Below, in pieces: positions 54,626 to 64,000 of a stretch of DNA of 64,000 bases. The position numbers were made by a program, and so were the translations under genes. The notes beneath the pieces are model-generated. The model searched no databases. It saw nothing but the letters and a program-made list of their open reading frames with translations, and was not told where the DNA came from. The DNA comes from Tyto alba (lineage: Eukaryota; Chordata; Aves; Strigiformes; Tytonidae): positions 9,427,307 through 9,491,306 of the forward strand of contig NW_024881277.1 of assembly GCF_018691265.1 (NCBI RefSeq). The letters run 5' to 3'. The number at the start of each line of letters is the position of its first letter. Within the stretch, counting starts at the first letter, position 1.

Positions 54626-55548
54626 GTCAGAAGGAGCAGCCCCTGCAGCCCTGGCTGGAGCAGTTGGGGTGGGGGTGGCTCAGGGGCACCACGGGGATGT
54701 GCCTGGGCTCAGCTCCAGGAGGAAACCACAGACTTCCTGACTGGGCGCTTGTGGGGGGGAGTGCAAGGAGCTCTGTGAGGCCACGTGGGCTGTGGTTTGT
54801 GCACCTGCAGGCTGCAGCTCCCGAGCCCCCCGCGGGGAATAACGGCCCCTCAGTGACATGCTGAGAGTCAGGGATCCGTCTGAGCTGCTTGTCTGCTGCC
54901 AGGACAGGGACATGGCCCAGCCCCAGCTCGTTTGAAGGGACCTTCCATGGGGCTCTCCAGGGAGGGACGGGTGAGCCAGCGCTCCTGGGATGGGGCTCTG
55001 GCCTGGGCTAAGGCCCTTTCCCCGCTGCTGCTCCCAGCACAGAGGGGGATGAAGCAAGGGCAGGGGCTCTTTCCTTTCCCCCCGACACTACCCCCGGTGC
55101 CGTCCCAGCCCCGTGGTTCCCGTGGCATGGGGATGGCTGGGCACTCACACCTTGGGCTCTTGGATGTGCCGAGTATAGGAGATGCTCAGTGCTCCCGGCC
55201 CACACAGCAGGGTTCAAGGCATGAAAAACCCATTTCCCCCACTACAGCCAGCCCTGTCCTGTGACGCCGCACCACCACAGTGATGTGACACCTGCAGCAG
55301 AGCCATCCCTCATATATGGTCATGCATGGCACTGGAGACGTTCATTGGAGGGCTGGGCTGTGTCGGAGGGGAGATAACTCCCGATAATGTCTAAAAAGGT
55401 GCTGCTGCTTTGATTGGCTCCTCCCGTAGCTGGCCTGGCATCTGCAGAGCTATATTGCCCTCCCTTCATCTTTGTCCCCGTGAGTCCCCAGGACCTGTGA
55501 CAGGAGTGCGGTGCGGCAGGGATGTGCTGGCAGGGCAGGAGGCTCAGG
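54626..55548 (+). other. GC-rich region upstream of the SRCR gene
   Basis: Long open frames on both strands without domains. A TATA-like GCTATATTGCC lies near 55449, about 100 bases 5' of the signal-peptide ATG, and could be the core promoter. That is weak evidence. Confidence 0.35.
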
Positions 55549-55615
55549 ATGGGCACAGAGGGACTGCTGTCCCCTCAGGTGCTGGGGCTGCTCCTCTGGG
55601 TACAGCTGTGCAGGG
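55549..55615 (+). CDS. SRCR gene, signal-peptide exon
   Basis: First coding exon of a secreted or membrane group B SRCR protein. ATG at 55549 encodes MGTEGLLSPQVLGLLLWVQL, then CRG, a typical signal peptide with a leucine-rich core. The exon is 67 bases, ends in phase 1 and is followed by a consensus donor GTAAGT. The phase-1 end matches the phase-1 start of the SRCR exons downstream. Decayed copies of this exon recur at 58245 and 61725 without a usable donor, so this is the only good signal exon in the window. Confidence 0.7.
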
Positions 55616-56604
55616 GTAAGTGCCGGCTCCCTTGTCCCACAGCCCAGGAATAGCGGGTACCAGCGTGGTCATCGGGATCTGTTTGGGAATGGGGATTCTT
55701 TGCAGGTGCTACAGAGATGATGGACACAACGTGCTCAAGTCCGTGGACCCTGTCCCCTTCCCTGGGCCCATCTGGGTGGGAGACAGTATCTCCTTTTGCA
55801 GGGTTTCAGTGTCTAGGGCAGACTGTGCCTGGCTGGATTCATAGACACCCTGTCCTGGGGTACCTTTTGGGACCCCCTGTCCCCTCGCACTGTGCCTCTG
55901 GAGTCGGTGGTGGCCTTGCAGGTGATGGCAGCACCCAGAGATCCTCCCCGGGACACTGCTAATGTCTTGGGTGTCCTGAAGGGATTTTACACTGTTCACT
56001 GCCCCCTTTTTCCAGGGGAGCCCTGACCCCATGAAGACAGTTTGTACCCCATGGAGAGATGGGGACCAGGGCATCTACAGCAGAGAGACACCCTTCCTGG
56101 GGGATCTGGCCCAGTGCAGGGACTGGGCTGACACCAGGGATGAGAAGAGGATGTGGGTGGGGGGATCCTCTGGATCGTCTCAGTGGGAACACGGAAAGCC
56201 CTGGGCATGGGGGTGGGTTTGGCTGGTGCTGGGGCAGGCAGTTGCATGGGAAGCTGCAGGCCTGGGTACACGGGGCTGTTCAGAGGGTGCTGGGGAGGAG
56301 CAGGTGCCCAGTGCAGGGCTGGGCAGTGTGCGGGTGGGCGTGGGAAGGAGGCAGGTGGCCATTGGGGTGGGAAAAGGTGCCTTGTGTGGTGGGATGGTGA
56401 ATGACCCAGCAGGTCTGGAGCTGGGCACCCCCAGCCTTGCACAGCCCATGAGGATAGAAGGGACCCCTGAACTGCCCTGGGGACAGCCTGGATGGGAGTG
56501 GGCTCCCACCCTGGTGCCTCGGACTCTACCTTGGCAGTGGGCTCCCCAGACCCACAGTCTGGGGCTCAGTGATCCCCTGACCCATCCCATCTTGGTGTTT
56601 GAAG

Positions 56605-56919
56605 GTGCTGTGGAGGTGAGGCTGGCAGACGGAGACAGGCGCTGTGCTGGGAGAGTGGAGGTGAAACATCAGGGCAAGTGGGGGACAGTGTGTGATGACT
56701 ACTGGAGCATGAAGAATGCAGCAGTGGTTTGTAAACAGATGGACTGTGGGGCTGCTGTTGGAGCTCCTCGGTATGGACACTTTGGGCCAGGATCTGGCCC
56801 CATTTGGATGGATGATGTTGGCTGTAATGGCACTGAATCTGCCCTGTCTGACTGCACACACAGAGGATGGGGTGAACATGACTGTGGACATTCTGAGGAT
56901 GCTGGAGTGATGTGTTCAG
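56605..56919 (+). CDS. SRCR domain exon, type A copy 1 (intact)
   Basis: Exon of 315 bases encoding one complete group B SRCR domain (ligand-binding module of CD163/WC1/DMBT1-type proteins). It runs from [20 protein letters not shown] through [38 protein letters not shown] and [15 protein letters not shown], with eight cysteines. The acceptor here is AG at 56603-56604. The acceptor used by the sister copies, nine bases upstream, has lost its AG. The donor is GTAAAG. Phase 1 on both sides fits direct splicing from the signal exon. Which SRCR gene this is cannot be decided without a search. Confidence 0.8.
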
Positions 56920-57730
56920 GTAAAGAGACAACCTATTCCATACTTCTGGGTCTGGGATTGTGGAAAGGATCTGGCTGTGCCCTCAGGGAGCAATGAGCGG
57001 ACACTGGAGCACTGCTCAATGTGGCCAGTCACACTGCTGAGCTGGGACTGTCATTGCTGGTGTCCCCAGTCCCTGGGAAAGCCCCGAGTGAGCCTACCCA
57101 AGGGTGAACTAACCCTGCTACAGTGTCTCAGCCCCTCTTCTGCCAGTGTCTTAGGCTGCAAACGAACACCCTGTCTCTGCCCCAGTGTGTCCACTGGTAT
57201 CCACTGGTCTCCACCCAGTCTGCCCATTCCCAGCCAACAGTGCTCAGGGCCCTGTGCTGGAGAAACCAGGGTGGGACTTTCTCAGAACATCACAACTTGG
57301 AGGAACGGCATGAGGTGGCTGGTCCCCGTGGGTCATTCCCCATCACAAGCATGAGTACCTCAGCTGAATCAGACTGGCTTTTCATGGAGTACAAGTGCTG
57401 TCCCTGGGCAGAGGAACAGCCTTGGACCCAAACTGCACACACCACTGCAGTGCTGGGGGGACCATGCCAGTCGGCACAGGGCACCTTGTGCAGCAGCAGT
57501 TTGTCTGAGCAGTGCCTGGTGCTGTAACAGACACATACCTTTGGAACTTCTGATGGTGTAGAGAAGGGGTGCAGGGGGGCCTGGATGTGTTTGTGACACC
57601 AACACTTCCCCAACAGCTTCTTCTGCATGTTCCATGGGTGATCCTGGTCACAGCTTGCTTGGAGGTGGTGTGGGATGTGGGCATGGGAATGCCACAAGGC
57701 TCTGGGAACTCCCAGTTGATTTATTTCCAG

Positions 57731-58038
57731 AATTTTTCCGTCTGGTGGAAGGGAAGAACCGCTGCTCAGGACATGTGGAGATCTATGATGGGACCTGTGG
57801 AAAAGTGTCTGTGATTCCCACTTTGGTCCCAAGGCTGCTGACGTGCTCTGCAGGGAGTTGCAGTGTGGTGCAGCCCTGCCTGTCGCTGGAGGAAGTCACG
57901 TTGGAGAAGGGGTGGGTCCCATGTGGGATGGAGAGCTGCGGTGTGTGGGGAATGAATCCCTCCTCGCCTCCTGCCCCAGGGGGTCCCCCCGGGACCAGCC
58001 CTGCACCCATGCAAACAGCGCTGTTGTGAACTGCACAG
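57731..58038 (+). CDS. SRCR domain exon, type B copy 1 (one-base deletion)
   Basis: Acceptor TTTATTTCCAG and donor GTAAGG bound a 308-base exon. It encodes FFRLVEGKNRCSGHVEI, then shifts frame at GATGGGACC, where copy 2 has one more G. It continues in the correct frame as SVCDSHFGPKAADVLCREL, CGAALPVAGGSHVGEGVG, GNESLLASCPRGS and THANSAVVNCTG. Apart from that base the domain is complete. The deletion lies in a short G run and could be a consensus error. If real, this exon would truncate the protein. A further possible exon starts after the AG at about 58152. Confidence 0.7.
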
Positions 58039-58244
58039 GTAAGGACTCAGGGTGGGCTGTTGAACACCTGGGCTGTGCCAGGGGCAGGGGAGGAGGGCAG
58101 GGACTGTGCTGGCCTTGGCCTGAGAACAGGAGGGGTGATGTTGTCTCCTGCAGTCTGCAGTTATGCAGGAAAAGATGCAGAAGCCAATGTCTCGCTTCTG
58201 TTCCATCCTCCTGCATTTGGTGCACAGCTGCCGAAAGGTTCAGG

Positions 58245-58312
58245 ATGGGAACAGAGTCCCTCTGTCCCCTTAGTTACTGTAGCTGCTCCTCTGGGTGCAG
58301 TTGTGCAGGGGG
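58245..58312 (+). pseudogene. Decayed copy of the signal-peptide exon
   Basis: Similar base by base to 55549-55615, but the leucine core is frameshifted by an inserted TAGTTACTG-type segment and the donor has changed from GGGGTAAG to GGGGAAAT. It marks the boundary of an ancestral whole-gene duplication. Confidence 0.75.
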
Positions 58313-59306
58313 AAATGCCTGCTGCCCTGCCACAAAGCCCTGGGGCCAAGGAGCAGCACAGGGATCCCTCTGGAAACGGGGCTTCTTCCCATGTGTCGAT
58401 GTGACAAGGGCTAGAAAGTGAACAGGTTCACTGAGCCTGTGCTTCTCTGCATGGCAGAAGGGCTTTTCTGCTTCCAGGGCTCCCACGTTTCTGGCCGTTG
58501 GTACCCGGGTGTGGATTTGCCATCCTTGGGCACCGTCCCTGGGGCCCTGGCTCTGCCAGCTCTGTTCCCTGTGAGCTGGTGGTGCCTTAACTGGTGGCTC
58601 TTTGTTCTGTCATCCCAGAGGCACAGCCAGCCTCCGGGGTACCCAGGAAGGGGTGTGGGCTCTTCACTCTTGTCCCGGAGTCAGGGTGATCCCCGGCCTG
58701 ACCGGGGGTGGGTTGTGCTTGTGGAGACAAGGGAACTGGGGTATCTGTTCCCAGAGGCTCGCAAAGGGGTGACCTTCCTGGGGGGATCCCAGACAAGGTC
58801 AGGTTTGGGCTGATGCCCAAGGACAAGGAGGAGGCATGGGTTGGGAGGCCTCACTGGGACCATCATTCTGCTCCACAGGGGACACGGAAAGTCGTGAGGG
58901 AAGAGGGTGAGTTGGGAGGGGCCCAAGGCAGGCTGTGGTCCAGGGGAGCTGGGGGCTCTGGGGAGGAGTAGCCATGTGAGCCTGGGGGATCCCTGGTGGG
59001 GACAGGTCCCTTTTCAGGGTGCTGTCTGGGGAGGAGCAGGAGCCCTATGGGCATGGGTCAGGGCGAGGGCCGTTGGGGTGATAGGAAGTGCCAAATTGTG
59101 TGGTGCCACAAATGACCCAGCAGGGCCGGAGCTGGGAACCCTCAGCCTTGCACAGCCCATGAGGATAGAAGGGACCCCTGAACTGCCCTGGGGACAGCCT
59201 GGATGGGAGGGGGCTCCCACCCTGGTGCCTCTGACTCCACCTGCACAGGGCTTCCCCGAGACCCGCGGTGCTGGGCTGAGCGCTGTCCTGACTGGTCCTG
59301 TGTCAG

Positions 59307-59626
59307 TGTTTGAAGGTGCTGTGGAGGTGAGGCTGGCGGACGGCGGCAGGCGCTGTGCTGGGAGAGTGGAGGTGAAACAACAGGGCAAGTGGGGGACCGT
59401 GTGTGGTCACTACTGGAGCATGAAGGATGCAGCAGTGGTTTGTAACAGCTGGGCTGTGGGTCTGCTGTTGAAGCTCCTCAGTACGGACACTTTGGGCAGG
59501 ATCTGGCCCCATTTGGATGGATGATGTTGGCTGTAATGGCACCGAATCTGCCCTGTCTGACTGCACACACGGAGGATGGGGTGAACATAACTGTGATCAT
59601 ATCCTTGATGCTAGTGGTGTGTTCAG
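59307..59626 (+). pseudogene. SRCR domain exon, type A copy 2 (indels)
   Basis: Acceptor GTGTCAG, donor GTAAGG. It starts [20 protein letters not shown] and WGTVCGHYWSMKDAAVVC, then loses frame at VVCNSWAVG, where several single bases are missing relative to copy 1; it is about four bases short overall. The rest ([17 protein letters not shown]) is recognisable in other frames. Confidence 0.8.
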
Positions 59627-60202
59627 GTAAGGGGACAACCTATTCCATACCTCTGGGGCTCAGATTGTGGAAGGAACCTGGCTGTGCCCTCATGGAGCAA
59701 CAGTCAGGCATCGGAGCATTGCCCAGTGTGGCCAGTCACACTGCTGAGCTGGACTGTCATTACTGGTGTCTCCAGTCCCTGGGGAAAGCCAGTGGGAACC
59801 TGCCCAAGGGTGCCTTACTGTGCCTGGTCCCTGAGCTGGCACAGATGAACCCTCTATCCCTGCCCTGCATGGTCTGTTGATTGCCATCTTTCTCCTCCTG
59901 TTCACCCAGGAGCTGTCTGGCAGTGCTCAGGGCCAGCTGTCCCCATGCCAGAGGCACCAGAAGTGACTCCTGTGGCCACCCACTGTCCTGGGGAAGGGCG
60001 TGAGATGGGGAGCTACTTTTCGGTTGTCCCCCTTAGCAGACACAGGACCATTGGCTGATGTGTTTGTGCCACCAGCACCCCTGAGAGCAGCTGGGGACCT
60101 CGTAGGGTTGTTTTGCCTGTGGCCACCTTGGAGATCAGCTGGCATGTAGTCAGGGTATTGCCAGAGGGCTGTGGGAACTCTCAGGGTCATTGGTTGGTCC
60201 AG

Positions 60203-60345
60203 AATCTGTCCGGCTGCTCTAAGGGCACGGTCCTCCTGAGGACGTATAGTGATCCATGATGAGGCCCTTTGGACAGCGGTGTGTGACTCACACTTTGGTC
60301 CCAAGGTGCCAACGTGGTTTGCAGAGTCTGCTGTGGGTCTGCAAT
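60203..60345 (+). pseudogene. Truncated, degenerate SRCR type B exon
   Basis: After an AG at 60201-60202, AATCTGTCCGGCTGCTCTAA resembles the type B start and CACTTTGGTCCCAAGGTGCC resembles its middle. It has stops and ends around 60345, so it is only the first half of a domain. Confidence 0.65.
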
Positions 60346-60429
60346 AGACACACCCCCCTGAGTGCTCTGATGGTGTAGGGAAGGTGTGTAACTTAGCCTG
60401 GATGCTTTTTTGACATTAACACTCCCCCA

Positions 60430-61115
60430 ACAGCTTCCTCTTTCATTAATGCAAAAGTCAGTCTGTAAGGAAACTCTCAGAGACCAAGGTTTACGGTTTC
60501 TGAAGGAAGCATTCCTTCACTCATGCCAGGCCAGTGAGGCTTAATTCCACCTAGCACTGACTCCCTGAACTTGTTTGTATCCTGTCAATATAGGAAAAAG
60601 TCATACATATTCATTAGCTTTATGGCGAGTATATACATAAATACAAGCCTTCCCTGGTACTCCTTTTAATACTATAATGCCCTTTACACATGCGTGGTTG
60701 TGCATCCTGGTGGTCGTTTCAGTATGTCAGTGGCCATTACTTCCACCTTGCTCATCTTCTTTACCTTCTCCTTTTCTTAAAATTGTCTATCTTGATACTC
60801 ATCGTTGTTTTCATTAAGTTCACACATGACAAAATCAGTCCATTCTGGTCTTTTTGCAACTCTTCTTCTTGTTATTATCTTTGGGCATTCAGCATGTATA
60901 CTACTTAATCTAAGCCGACCTTGGATGGTCAGTAGCTACGTGCAAGACTATCCAATTAAGCACCCACTATTCAAAGGTTATGCAATAAAGCAACTGCTAC
61001 CTTCATAGGACTATTGTTAAAATAACAGCTTGTTTCAAGGACCTACCTTCTACGCAATCTGTCCTTTCAAGCAAATATTACATGGAAACTTAAAGCTATC
61101 ACTGGGATATGCAAT
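60430..61115 (-). mobile_element. Probable LTR inserted between SRCR units
   Basis: AT-rich block unlike the GC-rich SRCR introns. On the minus strand it has an A/T promoter-like stretch (TATTTATGTATATACTCGCC) near 60640 and shares CTGGTGGTCGTTT with the LTR at 14.0-14.4 kb. Boundaries are not resolved and no target duplication was found. It lies between the two copies of the 2.4 kb SRCR block. Confidence 0.4.
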
Positions 61116-61212
61116 GGGTGATTTGGTGACAGCTTGCTTAGAGGTGTGTGGGATGTGGGCATGGGAATGCCACAAGGCTCTGGGAACTCCCAGTTGATTA
61201 TATTTTTTCTAG

Positions 61213-61520
61213 AATTTTTCCGGCTAGTGGAAGGGAAGAACCGCTGCTCAGGACGCATGGAGATCCGTGATGGGGACCTGTGGAAAAGTGTCTGTGATTC
61301 CCACTTTGGTCCCAAGGCTGCTGACGTGCTCTGCAGGGAGTTGCAGTGCGGCGCAGCCCTGCCTGTCGCTGGAGGAAGTCACGTTGGAGAAGGGGTGGGT
61401 CCCATGTGGGATGGAGAGCTGCGGTGTGTGGGGAATGAATCCCTCCTCGCCTCCTGCCCCAGGGGGTCCCCCGGGACCAGCCCTGCACCCACGCAAACAG
61501 CGCTGCTGTGAACTGCACAG
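61213..61520 (+). pseudogene. SRCR domain exon, type B copy 2 (one-base deletion)
   Basis: Acceptor TTTTTTCTAG, donor GTAAGG, 308 bases. It is in frame through FFRLVEGKNRCSGRMEI, SVCDSHFGPKAADVLCREL, CGAALPVAGG and GNESLLASCPRGS. It then shifts at GGTCCCCCGGG, where copy 1 has one more C. Copies 1 and 2 therefore each carry one single-base deletion, at different sites, both in homopolymers. Confidence 0.8.
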
Positions 61521-61724
61521 GTAAGGACTCAGGGTGGGCTGTTGAACACCGGGCTGTGCCGGGGGCAGGGGAGGAGGGCAGGGACTGTGCTGGCCTTGGC
61601 CTGAGAACAGGAGGGGTGATGTTGTCTCCTGCAGTCTGCAGTTACGCAGGAAAAGATGCAGAAGCCAATGTCTCGCTCTGCTCTGTCCTCCTGCATTTGG
61701 TGCACGGCTGCCGAAAGGTTCAGG

Positions 61725-61791
61725 ATGGGGACAGAGTCCCTCTGTCCCCTTAGTTACTGTAGCTGCTCCTCTGGGTGCAGTTGTGCAGGGG
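61725..61791 (+). pseudogene. Second decayed copy of the signal-peptide exon
   Basis: Nearly identical to 58245-58312 with the same altered donor, so it arose by duplication of the already decayed exon. Confidence 0.75.
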
Positions 61792-62770
61792 GAAATGCCT
61801 GCTGCCCTGCCACAAAGCCCTGGGGCCAAGGAGCAGCACAGGGATCCCTCTGGAAACGGGGCTTCCCATGTGTCGATGTGACAAGGGTAGAAAGTGAACA
61901 GGTTCACTGAGCCTGTGCTTCTCTGCGTGGCAGAAGGGCTTTTCTGCTTCCAGGGCTCCCACGTTTCTGGCCGTTGGTACCCGGGTGTGGATTTGCCATC
62001 CTTGGGCACCGTCCCTGGGGCCCTGGCTCTGCCAGCTCTGTTCCCTGTGAGCTGGTGGTGCCTTAACTGGTGGCTCTTTGTTCTGTCATCCCAGAGGCAC
62101 AGCCAGCCTCCGGGGTACCCAGGAAGGGTGTGGGCTCTTCACTCTTGTCCCGGAGTCAGGTGATCCCAGGCTGACCGGGGGTGGGTTGTGCTTGTGGAGA
62201 CAAGGGAACTGGGGAATCTGTTCCCAGAGGCTCGCAAAGGGGTGACCTTCCTGGGGGGATCCCAGACAAGGTCAGGCTGGGCTGATGCCCAAGGACAAGG
62301 AGGGAGCATGGTTGGGAGGCCTCACTGGGACATCATTGCTCCACAGGGGACACGTAAAGTCCTGAGGGAGAGGGTGAGTTGGGAGGGCCCAGGGCAGGCT
62401 GTGGTCTAGGGGAGCTGGGGGCTCTGGGGAGGAGTAGCCATGTGAGCCTGGGGGAGCCCTGGTGGGGACAGGTCCCTTTTCAGGGTGCTGTCTGGGGAGG
62501 AGCAGGAGCCCTGGGTGAGCACAGGATAGGGCGAGGGGTTGTTGTGGTGGAAGTGCCAAAGTGTGTGGTGCCACAAATGACCCAGCAGGGCTGGAGCTGG
62601 GCACCCCTAGCCTTGCACAGCCCATGAGGATAGAAGGGATCCCTGAACTGCCCTGGGGACAGCCTGGATGGGAGTGGGCTCCCACCCTGGTGCCTCGGAC
62701 TCCACCTGCACAGGGCTTCCCAGACCCGTGGTGCTGGGGCTGAGCGCTGTCCTGACTGGTCCTGTGTCAG

Positions 62771-63090
62771 TGTTTGAAGGTGCTGTGGAGGTGAGGCTGG
62801 CGGACGGCGGCAGGCGCTGTGCTGGGAGAGTGGAGGTGAAACAACAGGGCAAGTGGGGGACCGTGTGTGGTCACTACTGGAGCATGAAGGATGCAGCAGT
62901 GGTTTGTAAACAGCTGGCTGTGGGTCTGCTGTTGAGCTCCTCAGTACGGACACTTTGGGCAGGATCTGGCCCCATTTGGATGGATGATGTTGGCTGTAAT
63001 GGCACGAATCTGCCCTGTCTGACTGCACACACGGAGGATGGGGTGAACATGACTGTGGTCATGCTTATGATGCTGGAGTGGTGTGTTCAG
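62771..63090 (+). pseudogene. SRCR domain exon, type A copy 3 (indels)
   Basis: Acceptor TGTGTCAG, donor GTAAGG. It starts [20 protein letters not shown] and WGTVCGHYWSMKDAAVVCKQ, then shifts at QLAVGLLLSSS and returns to the correct frame for [15 protein letters not shown] before another shift. It is a near-identical sister of copy 2 with a partly different set of small indels. Confidence 0.8.
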
Positions 63091-63490
63091 GTAAGGGGAC
63101 AACCTTCCATACCTCTGGGGCTCAGATTGTGGAAGGAACGTGCTGCGCCCTCAAGGAGCAAAAGTCAGGCACCAGAGCATTGCCCAGTGTGGCCAGTCAC
63201 ACTGCTGAGCTGGGACTGTCATTACTGGTGTCCCCAGTGCCTGGGGAAAGCCAGTGGGAACCTGCCCAAGGGTGCCTTACTGTGCCTGGTCCCTGAGCTG
63301 GCACAGATGAACCCTCCATCCCTGCCCTGCACGGTCTGTTGATTGCCATCTTTCTCCTCCTGTTCACCCAGGAGCTGTCTGGCGGTGCTGCGGGCCAGCT
63401 GCCCCCATGCCAGAGGCACCAGAAGTGACTCCTGTGGCCACCGACCATCCTGGGGAAGGGTGTGAGATGGGGAGCTACTTTTGGGTTATC

Positions 63491-64000
63491 CCTGCGGCAG
63501 ACATGAGTCTCTTGGCTGAAGCAAAGGGATTGCTTGGAGAGGAAGAGCACTGGGCTTGGCTAGAAGAGCATGGTGGCACGTGGCACCTTGTTCCTCTCCC
63601 AGGGTCACCCCATGAGAGCCTGCTCATGGGGACATGGCACCGTGCAGGCAGTGCGGACCTGCCACCCAGCCTCTCTGCCTGCCCCAGCCCCTGGCTGCTC
63701 TGTGCCACAGGGGATTTGCCAGCAATTACTGGCTCTCCTCTGTGCCCACCCTTGAACCAGGAGCACGTGTAAGCCCAGGGCTGCTCTTCTGTCCACTCTC
63801 CTGCCTTCTGCCCAGCCACTGGGCAGGGCCATGCATGCCCAGCAGCGCACTCTGGCCATGGCGAGAACCTCTGTACTGGGTAGGCTCCTGAGCAGGTGGT
63901 GGCCCAGCCACTGACCACGGGTACATCCTCACAGTCCCTTAGTCCTGTGACATGTCCCATCCACCAGCCTCACCCCAACAGCCCAAGATCTCTGTGGGCA
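63491..64000. other. End of window, no further domain recognised
   Basis: Open frames on both strands continue to the edge, but no SRCR cysteine pattern, transmembrane segment or stop-bearing last exon could be recognised. The array probably continues beyond the window. Confidence 0.4.

Larger units (their letters stand above)
57650..60030 (+). repeat. Tandem duplication block of the SRCR array, copy 1
   Basis: Contains type B exon, decayed signal exon and type A exon with their introns. It matches 61130-63490 at an offset of about 3.46-3.48 kb. Intron sequence is as conserved as exon sequence, which indicates a recent event. Confidence 0.85.
61130..63490 (+). repeat. Tandem duplication block of the SRCR array, copy 2
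   Basis: Second copy of the 2.4 kb block. A possible extra exon starts after a strong acceptor (CTCCTCCTGTTCACCCAG) at 63372, with an equivalent at 59910 in copy 1. Its product would be linker-like with no domain I recognise. Matching stops near 63490. Confidence 0.85.

Noticed and set aside
56031..56996. 321-codon frame taken as a single-exon protein
   Set aside because: Only 56605-56919 encodes an SRCR domain; the rest is intron-like and repeated in the other units without frame conservation.
57290..58206. Minus-strand frames opposite the SRCR exons, repeated at 61248-62009
   Set aside because: They mirror the plus-strand SRCR coding pattern and lack any domain.

Overview
The window looks like bird genomic DNA, probably a passerine-like bird. 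The evidence is degenerate CR1 LINE fragments on both strands, olfactory receptor (OR) copies of the expanded avian OR14-like type, endogenous retroviruses (ERVs) of several avian classes including one with an alpharetrovirus-like env, and an exon-intron array of group B scavenger receptor cysteine-rich (SRCR) domains. I saw no bacterial operons, phage genes, CRISPR arrays or tRNA/rRNA genes. All family assignments come from reading motifs by eye; no search was run.

Layout. (1) 0-9.8 kb: the 5' part of an OR copy on the minus strand with its upstream flank, CR1 fragments, an LTR joined to a C-terminal OR fragment, then a minisatellite of about 20 CRE-like octamers and a second degenerate repeat block. 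(2) 9.8-18.6 kb: minus-strand ERVs. A gammaretrovirus-like provirus (tRNA-Arg-type primer site, gag, pro, RT with YVDD) is split by a 1.06 kb solo LTR. Next to it lies a class II (ERVK-like) provirus (tRNA-Lys primer site, dUTPase-PR-RT-RNase H) that has lost gag and env. (3) 18.6-32 kb: a second OR pseudogene with flanks matching those of the first, then mostly old CR1 and unassigned DNA. (4) 32-48.8 kb: nested ERVs. These are a class III-like element with a tRNA-Ser-type primer site, a 3.5 kb internally deleted ERVK with both LTRs, an ERV-L pol fragment, and a long ERVK (gag NC to 3' LTR) that carries the alpharetrovirus-like env and a second copy of the 1.06 kb solo LTR. A roughly 400 bp inverted repeat flanks this block. 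(5) 48.8-55 kb: repeats, LTR pieces and a third OR pseudogene. (6) 55.5-64 kb: a plus-strand SRCR gene array with one good signal-peptide exon, two main SRCR exon types, and a 2.4 kb block duplicated in tandem.

Working order. Almost everything outside the SRCR array is decayed. The three larger OR copies are broken, and every ERV reading frame carries stops or frameshifts, several of them CGA-to-TGA changes. The SRCR array is the best candidate for an expressed gene: a signal-peptide exon ending in phase 1, SRCR exons bounded by AG/GT in phase 1, and conserved cysteines. Several downstream copies differ by single-base indels that disrupt them, either through real pseudogenisation or through consensus errors in near-identical duplicates.

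I did not find a convincing undescribed molecular system. The most distinctive signals are the CRE-octamer minisatellite, the mosaic ERV (class II pol with alpharetrovirus-like env), and the recent SRCR duplication.
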